Shown here in pieces: positions 14,101 through 25,300 of a stretch of 64,000 nt of DNA. The DNA is from Rhodamnia argentea (Eukaryota > Streptophyta > Magnoliopsida > Myrtales > Myrtaceae): contig NC_063155.1 of NCBI RefSeq assembly GCF_020921035.1, positions 18,123,311-18,187,310 of the forward strand, given 5' to 3'. Both the position numbers and the translations under genes were made by a program. Numbering within the stretch: the stretch's first letter is position 1; each line of letters starts with the position of its first letter. The notes under the pieces were generated by a model. The model made no database searches and was not told the DNA's origin. It saw only the letters and a program-made list of their open reading frames with translations.

Positions 14101-17100
14101 GTCATTCATATTTGGAACTAGTTCATTAGACTGCAGGCAGTATAACTAAACTCTGGTACTCACAAAATGGAACACGAGAGACCATGTGTAGCATCCTTCT
14201 TTCCTTGTCACTAATAAGTTTTTAAATGTACTTTGTATTGCAAACAACTTAATCAGCATGACAATGCATTGAAAAATTGAATTGCTGGGGATTCTTGTAC
14301 AGACCTATCCAAGTGTTCCTCAAGTTTAAAAATCTTCCCGTCGTAAACTCGAAGACCCTCCCACACGGAATCACCACCTTGGACTACTGAATCAAAGACA
14401 GAAACCTGACATATTTACAATGTAAGCATCAGGAACCAAGAAAACTTTGTTAAACAAGACAAAGATTCAGCTTACTAACAGCAAATTAACATTCCGTATA
14501 ACCTTTGCACTGTCACGCGGGAAAATCTCATCACCAACCCAAGCAAGTAGCTTTTCATTAGCTGGTACTGGAAGATCAGGGGCAGGCTCTGATGGCCTTC
14601 GCCTCACTTGGCGTTTTAGCAGGTTGTAAAAGGGTAAACTTTGCTCCAGCAAGTAATAGAGGGACATAGGGAATTGCTGAAATAGTTGCAAGTATGATTA
14701 GTACAACCAGTGCTAAATATTAATAAGCTATGAAAAGGACAATGGAAAAGTGTTTCTAGATGGGAAAAAGGAAAAAAAAAAAAAAAGAACCGCTGTTTTC
14801 CTTCTGGCCAGTGCAAGAAAATCTATTCATGCTTTGTGTCTTTTTGGATTTTGTAGAGCTAAAGTATTTCTGTCATCCAATTTCTAGAAAGGCTCATGAG
14901 AGCCACCTCAACCATAAGATTCTGACTGCAAGAAACAGGAAAGACTTGGCTTCGCTGGACACTTTCAGCAAGATAATTAGTTAAAGACTTGGCTTCGCTG
15001 GACACTTTCAGCAAGATAATTAGTTGCATGCTAAAAAGCAATATATGCTGTCCATTCAAGCCAAAGAATTTGTGCAGGAAGCAACTGTGTGCTTCAAGAA
15101 AGATGCTGGAAGCTGATTAATGATACTTAAAGCTTTGCCTTAGGGGAATGCTGCAGGTGTATATGGGTTGTCAGTCACGTTCCGTAATATGTATTTTAAT
15201 TATGCACAAGATTGTGAAGCACGAGAAATAGATGAAACATATTGCTCTGGAGAAATTAACTTCATATGGATAAAAAGCCAGACCAAACAAGTTTGAACTG
15301 TGATTCTATTTAGTGACCCCTGAAGTGATGATATGAGAAATGTAGCTGCTTTCTGGTATCATAACGAAACAAAATTTAAGAACCCCAAACTGCATACCGA
15401 GGGATACTTTTCAGGTGGATCAAAGCATGTAGACTTGCGTACACTCTTGTACCACCATGGAGCCCATATGCCATCTATAGGCTTTGGACCAGCTTCCCAT
15501 CTGAAAATTCTCAGGTTAGTATCTCTTCAAAAGCAAATGGAAATGGAAAATGAAGAATTTGTTAAATTGAATATTAAGTAAGACTCAAAATTAATTAAGA
15601 ACAAAAAGTAACTCAATACTATAAAACTACACGATCAGCATACTTGAGCATAGCAGCTTGAAAAGGAATATCTAGGTCTTCGCAAAGACCATGCAAAGTA
15701 GCCTGCAAAATGAATAGAAGACCATTAAAAGGCTATGCAACTTAGGCTATAGAAATTTAGCTACCCAACAAAAAATTAGAAAATAAGAGGGGAAAGAGGA
15801 AAAGAACTACAGAATTATGAGGGGAAACTTGCAAGTTACATAGGAGGATAATATGTTAAACAAAAAGCAATAGATGGTCCCAGAAAAAAAAGTGCTCAGA
15901 GTCAATCGTGCAATGTAAGGAGTCATCTCAATTCCAGACAGTAATGTGAATACTCTGACCTTCTGCAAAATCCACATACGTATTGATTTCTCTATTACAC
16001 CTAACCACTTTATTTCCAGATTTCTTTACAGAAGAAAGCCCATAACTCATTGTTACTGACATCATTGTCTTACTCTTTGCATCCTCAAAGTTTACGACCA
16101 AAAACCTGAACAAGGCCAAAGGTACCCTCTAAAATCATGAGCTTGGTTCCTAAGTTGTTGCTTTTACATGCTTCATTCAAAAGGAATGTTTACATGGGTA
16201 TCAATTGCAATGGCTAAGAGGGATGGGGTTTCTTGATACAAAAGGAACAACACTTTACCGAGGATCTTTATGGACATACATGCTCAGCTCAACAGAAAAC
16301 ACCATACACCCATGCAAGAGACAAGAACTTTGTGAACCAGAGTGATCCACCAATCACTGGAAATACATATATGCAGGGAATGCAATTCATTGTCTATGAT
16401 TGTACAAGCACAATAAAATAACAGAGTACAGCATAATAGGTACTTCTACTACCTCAGGATCCTGTTGCAGATCTGCAACATCAATAACTGCCGGGGGATT
16501 CCCCAGCTCACAGAGCTCATTGTATATGGAGACTAACTCTGCCAGGCCTAACTCGAGAAAGGATGGAGGAACGACCTTGCCAAAGGATGCCTGACACAAT
16601 TATTCAAACCAAACAATGTCATGGTGGACAGAGCAACATGTGGTAAAGGTAAACAGACACAACTAATAACTTCACTACCTGATATTTCAAACCAAACAAT
16701 GTTATGGTGGACGGATCAACATGTGGAAAATGTAAATGGAGATAACTCAACTGCATGATTTAAGTAGCAATTTTCTTAGATAGCACTTGCAAGCATGTCT
16801 TATCCCTTTCCTTTTCTCAGAAAAGCTAAGGAATAGAATATATTAGCAGGATTAAAGTCTTCTTTGGCAAAGTTAATAGAAAGTTGGAAATGCACTTTTC
16901 AAGTGGAACACTTGCAAGCTAGCATGTTACATTAAAGAAACGCCATCTTCTTTTGTTTTGTTCATGAGATCTTTATTGATTTAGAAGAGAGCTTTTTCTA
17001 CATGGCCCAACTCTACCTTGAAGCTCTGTAAATGATCTTGCACCAATCTAAAAAGGTTTTACTCCATCATGGAGGTATGTGTGACTTGCATTTAATGCAC

Positions 17101-19868
17101 TCACAGCACATGAAGATAATTCATGAAGTACTTTACCAATACATCCATGGGATGACGAATCAATATGAAATGCTTTCCTTGCTTCATCAGATCATTTGAA
17201 ATACCAGGCACCCGTTGCTTTGCAATATGCTGTTGAAAATGAGACAAACAGGCAAAGTCAAAACATTGGTTCAAATCTAATGAATTGGTCCCATGATTAT
17301 GACGTGTGACAATTTTCTTTGATGATTAAAACTTGAGAACACATAAGCTATTTCTCTTTCGTCCTTGCTTAAGTGATTAGGTGAGAGACCAAAATTAGGA
17401 AGTTCAATGACGTGGAAAAAAAAAAACATCAATCTTAAACCAGAAGAACCACACTAAGCAAAAGTATAATTTGCACTATGGACGGATTTTGTAAAATAAG
17501 ATGAGCAAGATTACTTATTGCATTTCCAATATTCCATCTCAAAAAAGTTGATGCTCATAGAGCCTTAACTCGAAGCACTAAAGAGTGAAGACCATATAGA
17601 TTGAGAACGACCTATCCTGCTTGTTGGGCATGTGAACTTAATACCTTACAATAACGGTATCTCTTGCTCCTGGGACCAAATATGATATCTTTTACAACTT
17701 TGTTGCCATCAGACTCCTGTTCAATTCAAATGGTTGAGATTGTCAATTGAGGACATGAGTACGAAAAACAATATCACATGAGTAAAAAGCATGCAAGTTG
17801 ACAATTTCAGAAGAGCACACAGTGACAGCAACTTAATGAGAGAACAGGTAATGTTAGTCATTTAAAGCAAAACCACAAATGGTTTTCTATAACACAACGT
17901 TAAAGTACTTAAAAGTCTAATACTCTCTCTCTCTCTCTCTCTCTCTCACTCACACACACACACACAGTACTTTGAAGCAAATCAAACATTTCGGAAATAA
18001 AAGGAAGCTGCTACAGTCATCCCGTACACCTGTAGCAGCGGGAGAGCGAAATCATGAATAATAAGACGCATATAATAGTGCAATCTACTCAACTAGGGGG
18101 AGTTCTTCAGTGAATTATCGTTGCAAGGAAACAGTAGCTGCCAGAACATCCAGCCAGTATAGGCTTCATTATCTTTTAATGAGAGTAGCACATATTATCG
18201 TAATAAAGAAAGGATCAATTTAATCTAGAGGCTATTTGACACAATCAAGATGATCGTTATGTCAAATTCACCAAGAACAAGGAAATAGAGAATTATGTCG
18301 AGCTTCAGTGACACATCTATGGCAACACTTTAGAGCTGTGCCAGTGTTATACTACTCTATTTAACATACCATTTTGGACAAAAGATCCTCCCGGTAAGGC
18401 CTGTCTATACCCGTCGCCCGAAGGAAATTTGCATAAAGAGGTTCATCAAGCACTTCCATGTCATCCCTCTGAGAACAAGCACATGTATTTAAGAAAGTTA
18501 GTAGAGAAGCAGTTAGGCAACAGCATTTCAACTCGTAATGACCATATACATAGAAGGTTCTTCTTTAGTGGATTTGTTCTCCACTTCTGTAAGAACAGAA
18601 AAGCAGGAAACGAAGATCACGACCAAAGCTAAGACACCCAAAAACTTCTATTTTATTTTCCTTAAAATCGCAAAACATTTCATGTAAAAGTGCTTAGAAC
18701 AAAAATGTTGTTCCTCCGCTCTTCTCTGAATGAACAGAAAGGTATTTTACCACACAGCAATTACATTAGACAGGGTATTCATCTAAAATATATACAATTT
18801 CCAAGTTATAATGTCAAGCTCCATCTAGAAGCTGCAGCTCTATCTTCTGAAATATCATCTTAGAAATTACTTTAAGATGTAAAGGCAGTATACTTTATCC
18901 TGACTCTGATTAAGATAGAAGCCATATATCTTTCGGCAAAAGAACTAATCAAAATGCTATTGCTTGCCGAAACAAATGTTGCCCTTTACAGAACCTCAAC
19001 GAGAAACATCACCGTTCATCAATTTAATAAAGATCAGGCCAAAAGAAATGACTGCTAAGACAACATTCAGACCTAAATTTAAAGTGGACACCATTTAAAC
19101 CTGAACCACTCCCTCAATATGTAGGCCCCTGCATTAACTTGACAGATACAGGGCTATATCACAGTAAATAACAAATGCTTCAAGACAAACTGAGAAGCAG
19201 GTCCTATGCGAGCATGACAGCTACCGTCACCTTGTACATACAGCAATATGTAACACACGTGAGTGTTTATCCATATTGGTAAGCCAGTCTCACTGAATCT
19301 CCAGGCTCTTTGTCGAATTCATTTTTCATCAAAAATACATGTATATTATGTACCTAAGGCTAAGTTTATTTCGTGAAAAGATGAATAATTTGAAACACAT
19401 TTTCCTAAAAATGGTTTTTCCAACTTCAAATCCCAACATTACAAATGACGATGCAAGTCTCAGAGCAAGAACGGACCATACAGATAGAGAACCGCTTCAA
19501 ACATAAAACCGTCACCGGCAAAACACGAAGGAATGACAAACCCACTATTTCGCAGCCCACTGTCGACGCTACGCGAGATCTAACGCCCGAACAGCTAACT
19601 AACCGACGCATGATCAATATCTCACCCAAAAAAACATGTTCCGGCCTCGCACTAGTCCACGATTATGGAAGCATCTACCATGGAAGGACTCAACAGCAGC
19701 GACCCAACAACAAAGCACGACGCTTTACGCAGAGACAAGAAAGAACAGAGGGAAAGGCGAAGGACCCACCTGAGCGAAGGAGTACATGACGCCAGTGCTG
19801 AGCGACCTGGGAGCAGACCACGAATGAATCACCTCCACATCACCTCCTTGGTCTGGCCCTCCTTCCAT
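8131..19868 (-). CDS. Branched-chain-aminotransferase-like protein (sulfotransferase-like + class IV aminotransferase fusion)
   Basis: Nineteen coding exons (5' to 3'): 19868-19770, 18468-18370, 17716-17645, 17229-17137, 16590-16453, 15702-15644, 15500-15398, 14676-14503, 14405-14305, 13929-13875, 13713-13627, 13333-13282, 12637-12552, 11074-11021, 10598-10515, 10345-10274, 9788-9708, 9127-9092, 8259-8131. They sum to 1674 nt, 557 aa, in frame, all GT-AG. Residues about 10-220 form a sulfotransferase-like P-loop fold: WSAPRSLSTGVMYSFAQ near the start and FILIRHPMDVL near 105-120. Residues about 260-557 are a class IV PLP aminotransferase (BCAT/D-amino-acid aminotransferase superfamily): FDSVVQGGDSVWEGLR, probable Schiff-base Lys411 in DSKIHHNNLLNN, Glu446 in YVSETNATNI, WTTGTMGE near the end. 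Length and order match the plant BCAT-like proteins 1/2 (about 555 aa). Substrate unknown; the N-terminal domain may not be an active sulfotransferase. Confidence 0.93.
13597..13620. repeat. (GA)n microsatellite next to a splice donor
   Basis: Read in the direction of the BCAT-like gene, the donor of exon 11 (GTCCTTT) runs straight into about 12 CT units. Confidence 0.85.
14940..15025. repeat. Perfect 43-bp tandem duplication in an intron
   Basis: Two identical 43-bp units (14940-14982 and 14983-15025), each starting AAAGACTTGGCTTCGCTGGA and ending AATTAGTT, lie in intron 7 of the BCAT-like gene. No mismatch is visible, so the duplication is recent or an assembly artefact. Confidence 0.92.
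16603..16755. repeat. Diverged tandem duplication, period 83 bp, in an intron
   Basis: Two adjacent copies (about 16603-16685 and 16686-16755) share TTCAAACCAAACAATGT, ATGGTGGAC and CAACATGTGG blocks 83 bp apart, in intron 4 of the BCAT-like gene. The second copy is slightly shorter and has several substitutions. Confidence 0.8.
17923..17966. repeat. Compound (CT)n(CA)n microsatellite
   Basis: About 12 CT units followed by about 9 CA units in intron 2 of the BCAT-like gene. Confidence 0.9.
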
Positions 19869-20154
19869 TTCTCGATGTTCGTATCAATCCGTCGCAAGTG
19901 CACGAGTGAGTACGACGGGTCTGATTCCGAGGGAGAGAGAGAGAGAGAGGTCTTGAAGAATATTGACGGTGAATGTGCGGTGATGAGACGGAGAGGGAGA
20001 TTCCCGAGGATGACAGCTGGCGCTGACGATTGATTGCCTATGCTCCCGAATCTTCGGTTCTTGTCGTGTAGGAAGTACTTACCATTTATGGTTAAGTTCG
20101 TGTCCTGGACAAAGAAATAAAAGAAAACAATTTTCATTTTACACTCCTCTTTTA

Positions 20155-20245
20155 CTTAACATTCAAAAGTCACACTTTACTTAATATTAAAAAGTCACAC
20201 TTTAATTAACCTTCAAAAGTTACACTACACTTAAAAAAATTTACA
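20155..20245. repeat. Short tandem repeat, about 29 bp x 3
   Basis: Three diverged units with the core TTCAAAAGTCACACTTTA (variants AAAAAGTCACACTTTA and TTCAAAAGTTACACTAC) lie upstream of the BCAT-like start codon, in the divergent intergenic region. Confidence 0.6.
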
Positions 20246-21434
20246 CTTATTTGTTACGGTGATTAACCACCCGTTTGACAATTTTTTTTCCTTTGTTATA
20301 TACCGTTGGTGTTCAAATGAAAAACTAAGGATAAAGTGAAACTTCTTCTTGTTCTTTTGTATCAAGTGCCCTCTTGCCATTGTTTCGACTAAAAGTAAAA
20401 ATTTCAAAGTTAACCGTCGACTATGTCGTTTCAACTTATTTGGTTAACTAATAAAAATGAAATTTTGTGAGGGGCAAGTACAAAGATGATCAATTGATGT
20501 CAAACGTGGATGAGGAAAAAGATATTTCGAGATTTTTTAACCGTCAATTGTAATTAATTCTGTGATTTCGATGGTAATTAATTGTGTGATTCTGAAATAA
20601 CTTCTTTCCATTCTTTGCCATTTTAATATCATCTATAAAGTGCTTTTGACAAGATACCAAGATGTCTTGTTTTTGCATAATAATTTGGTGTATCTCCTAA
20701 GAATTTATATAATTTCTTACATATTTTGTATAAAAATATCTCGCCAATAATAAGAAAAAAAGATAAATAGTTTAATATAGTTAGTAAAGAGACGATAGAT
20801 ATTTTACACTAATGAAATTGAAAATTACCATTAAGCAAAAAAGTCAGCTTTTGAGATAAAAGAGATAAAAACAGATATGATGATAAAGAGTTTTTTAATT
20901 TTTTTTATTATATCAAAGTATAAGTCTTTTTTTTCTTATTATCAGCGAGAAGCTTTTACACGGAGCATGTAAAAAGTCATAGGAATATACTAAAAAATCA
21001 AAACATGTAAAACGATCAATTATGGCAACTATATCCCGAACAGAAATAGAAAAAAATAAAAGAAATGAGCCATTACTTTGCAATTAAATGATTGAGCGTA
21101 AATGTGGTGGATTTAATAATATAGGAAGTAAATTAGCGCTGCCCCTGCAAACATCTAGATACTTGTCATGTCTATGTCGGTAAATATGCATATGTTTTAT
21201 GGTAAATCGTTGGCGATCGTCGAATTAAAAAGATTGATTTATTGTCAAAAGGCAAGTTCTATTATAAACCCAATCTTCCACAAATGTCAAGTATCATAAA
21301 TCACAAATGACACAAAACGCATTTATTTAAAAAAAGGTAAGATATGATTTTGTGGGTGTCGATTGATTTTGTATTGAGCGTATCGTAGAGAAAACACGTT
21401 CGAGATTTTCTTTGGTAAATTTAAAGATAGAGGG

Positions 21435-21683
21435 TAGAGGTGGGCAAATGGACCCGTGGGCCCGGAACCGGCCCGTTGACCGGGCCCACGGTTCCAACCC
21501 GGAACCGGAACCGGCCCTCCGCCGGTTCCAACCCGGTTTTAAAAAAAAAAACGGAAGGAGGCCGGGTGAAAAGAGCAATTGGGCCTTGGAACCGGCGGTT
21601 CCGAACCGGAACCGACTCGGAACCGGCGGTTCCACCTTTTTTAAGAACCGGAACCAGTACTTCCGTGAAACCGGCCACCTATA
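21435..21683. mobile_element. Non-autonomous hAT element (MITE), 249 bp with perfect TSD
   Basis: The element starts TAGAGGTGGGC and its other end, reverse-complemented, reads TATAGGTGGCC. It is bounded by the identical 8-bp sequence ATAGAGGG at 21427-21434 and 21684-21691, the target-duplication length of hAT transposons. The interior is packed with GGAACCGG/CCGGTTCC subterminal repeats and has no transposase. Open frames on both strands here only reflect this composition. Confidence 0.85.
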
Positions 21684-22331
21684 ATAGAGGGAGATTTGCA
21701 TTTTTAAGGATTATAAAGAGGTTGGGCCTGATTTGATATCTTCTTTTTTTTTATATATAGTTATATAACTTCTTTCTCGCACTCTCCTTTCTGTTCGTGT
21801 TCATGTGATATCATGGACGCGTAGCGTCAGCTTAGGTCCGATCAAGGAAACTAGCCCCTCGCCTTGGCGGCCGATGGCAACCTCCCCTTTGCTCCTCTCT
21901 TCCGATTTCTCTATCCATTTTCCTTTTTTACTGAATTAGTTTTTTCTTGTTTTGGAAAATTTTGTTTTTATGGTTTTTACTGTCATTTCATGTGCGTGGG
22001 TTGTAACTCAACAGTCACAGGTTTTCGTTTACTGCACGAACAGAGGGACAAATATGGGAAAAAGAAAAACACAGAAAGGACCCAATCGAAAATTTAAAAT
22101 TCAGGGCCGGGATTCAATATATTTCCCGAAACTGAAGGGGCAGATGTAGAAAAAGGAGAAAATGTACGCAACTGCACCGTGCGATGGACTGCGGGAACGC
22201 AAAATTCATTCTCCTTAAACCCTTCCAAAAGCCCTGCAGCTCCTCTGACGCTGAGCGTTCGGGTGCTCGCGATATCTTCTAGATCGAGCAATGTCTATGG
22301 TCTGAAATCGAACTAGAAGGGCGACCCAACA

Positions 22332-25300
22332 ATGGCGTACAGAGCACAACACATGTTTCGGGCTCTTCTCAGGACCTCGCATGATCGAGGACTTTCACAA
22401 CTGTGAGTCGCTTCTTCTCGATTTGTTCTACGCTTTTCGCTTGATTCTCGACGAAACGATGGGGAAGAATGCTTATTGAATTGGGTCGTTTTTCCTTCGG
22501 TGAAAGAATTGAATGGTTTGATTAGGCTTTCTATGCGCAAGAATGGTTTTTTTTGGAGACAGAGCAAAATTAAGTCTTTTTGAATTACTGAAGGAACGGC
22601 ATCCCCTTCGGAGTACGCGTCTGAGCTGAAGTGAGGCACCTTTTCACTTTTGTGGTTCGAGTAGGACTGTCGTGAGCTGGTATTTGGAAATGAGGATTAG
22701 AAATTGTATTGAAGTAATCCGATATCTCAAATGTGGATGTTGGCCCTGAAGTTTTTAGTTTTCAACTTAATGTTTCCTGTTATGCGTAGTGAAATAAGAT
22801 TGAGTAATGAATTTGCAGGCTTGGGAGCTCAAGGACCTATTCACGCGTGATTCAAAATGGTAGTTGTTTCTTGGTCAGGCGATTTATTTATTTATGTAAT
22901 TTATTAATGTTCAAGTTTTTACATTGCTCAATAACAAAGCATGGTTGATTGCGTTAAGGATAGGTTGATATGGTAGCATCGGATAGATAAAACCTACGAG
23001 TAGTTTGTTGGGCACGTAATGGTCTTCCTAAATAGATTGTCCTGGAGGTTGCCCGGTACTCATCTTTAGATGCATTGCCGGTCGTTGAGACTGTTCATAG
23101 GGAATCTCAGTGTTTATACATTCCTGTCGAGTATACATCTGTATGCATGCTGCATTTCAACTTTGAATTTTTCTCCTCCAGTTATGAGAATCATTGCCTC
23201 CTTTAATCCTTTTCAAGAATGTGAGTTGGCTGACATGCTTTAGTGATTGTCCTCTGTAATTTTAGTTCCTGAGTTTAATTGCCGGGGTATTTCGTCTTTC
23301 TCACATAAGGGGCAGAGTACTTTTGTTTTGACTCGTGCAAGTGCCTTGAGTCTTCAGAATAAAAAGGTAACTCCTGGAAGCTAAGTTTACGTGTCCATTG
23401 GTCATGAGTAGTATTCTGCTTCTGATTTATTCCTTCAGAAGTTGTATGTTTCTGATATTTTCTTGTGGAGATGGTATTCACTAGATCTATTGTCTTGTCT
23501 TTAGAGTGCCGAATTCTTAATTTTTTCGAATTGGGCAAGGTTTATGACGACACAAGTAAAAGCTCCTCCACAAGCTCAACGGATGGTATATTTGCCTTTC
23601 TCACTACTCTGGCAGTGCAGCATTTCTTTTGCATGCTTAGCAGTTAGCACAAAATATAATTGCTTTCTACAATGTTTAATCATGGCTTACAACCTCGTGT
23701 AACTTGTAATAAATTTCTTCTTGGTGTCCAAACCGTACAATATGATAAATTTAAATGACTGGCAATACTACAAACAATGGAATAGCCCTATTTCTCATAA
23801 AAAGAATTAATTAAATTACTCTTATCAAACTTCTCAAGGAAACTTACATGGAAAGAGCTTGATGAACTATTGGGAGTTCTTATGTCAGGAAAAGCGTATC
23901 CAACTTTCTGAATGGAATCATTAGAACTTCATGCTTCTCTGAGAAAGTGTCATATCATGAATTGGTACTGCATTGTCTGGTATGCAGGGTGGTCTTCAAG
24001 TCACCATGTTGAGTCCAGGGATTGTCTATGAACCATATGCCCTGCGCGAACCGATTCCATTTTGGAAGAGGTAGGTTTTTGAAGTTTTTTTTTTTTTTTT
24101 AGTTGAACTTAGCTGAGCAAGTCGAATCTTGTTCAGATGGTTGTTTTGAGCTGTACTGTGAATCCTATTTAGGGAAGAGTGTCACATTTTGAATCTCTTT
24201 GTATTGTAAAATTCTTATCAAATGTTTGAGCTTTAAACAATAATGCATTGTTAGGTGAATAGTCAGTGTTACTTAGTAAAAGGACATAAAAAAAAAATTA
24301 TTTCTGCTGCTTTCATATGGCTATGGTCGTCTGGCAGATACTTTTGCCCTTCTATGCAGATTTTGATTTATTGTCTCTCAGATGGTTCACTCGGACTGGT
24401 TGGCGGAGAACCAAGGAGGATATCATCTTAGAGGTGATATTTTGTATGGCACTCGTGTTTACTTCTCACTGCTTTTCATTTAATACACCTCTCACCCAGA
24501 TCAATTTTTTTTTTTTTTTTTTCTGATTTTTTCTCTAAAGCTTAAAAGTGCATATGCCGTCGCTAAGTTAAGGAAGTCCGGATACTCAAAAAATGAGTTC
24601 TATAAGGAGGCCATAAAGTTATATAAGGAGGTATCTTCTCTTAATTTCATAATTTGTCTGAAAATTATATTTCTGCAGCTCATACTTTGTATACGGTTTC
24701 TATAAGTTGAAAATGGTCTGGCGTACTTTGTTGCTGGTCAATGCAAATGCATTCCAAGATACGGCAGTCATATGCTATTAGTTATGAAGTTCTTGAGTTA
24801 ATTTCCTAATCCAACCCGCGTTTGTTAGAATTTCTGGCTTTTATGCAGCAAGTTTGACTTTTTCCGGAATTGCAATCTTTTTTCTTTTCCTTTTCCTCCA
24901 GATAAATTATCTATTAGCCCACGGTGATAAAAAGTTGTTGAGGAAGGCAGTTACAGAGAAGATGTACTCTGTATGCTTCTAGTCTCCAATCTCCATGCCC
25001 TCTTAATGCTGAATCATTTCATTTTGTTCAATCATTTTCTTGTGATATTCTGTCTACGTGAAGTACAATGCCTTATCTGGAACATCATTTGTCTTTGTTT
25101 GACAGACTCTTAAAAATGACATTAAGATGAGGGAATCCATGTGGAGTAAGGTTTATTGGGAAATGATTGAACCAGTTGTGAAGATACGAACTTTGCGAGC
25201 GAGGCTGGCAAGTATTCAGCTTTCACTTATCGAGTTCAATCTTACTTATGCCCAAATTTGTAAAATATCGTTAATTCTGTGTGTATTGAAGTTTGTGAAC

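Larger units (their letters stand above)
19869..22331. promoter_or_regulatory. Divergent intergenic region (BCAT-like gene / Tim44-like gene)
   Basis: 2463 bp separate the two start codons, which point away from each other, so both promoters must lie here. The AT-rich centre (20.1-21.4 kb) holds the short tandem repeat; the 21.4-21.7 kb part holds a hAT MITE. The last 400 bp before 22332 are more GC-balanced and CT-rich, like a plant 5' leader. No specific factor site can be assigned. Confidence 0.45.

Noticed and set aside
21327..21736. Overlapping open frames on both strands rich in Pro, Gly and Arg
   Set aside because: All fall on the GGAACCGG repeats of the hAT MITE.
22847..22860. Alternative exon 2 end of the Tim44-like gene (AAAATG|GTAGTT)
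   Set aside because: Using it leaves the downstream exons out of frame with an early stop; the donor at 22847 keeps the frame.
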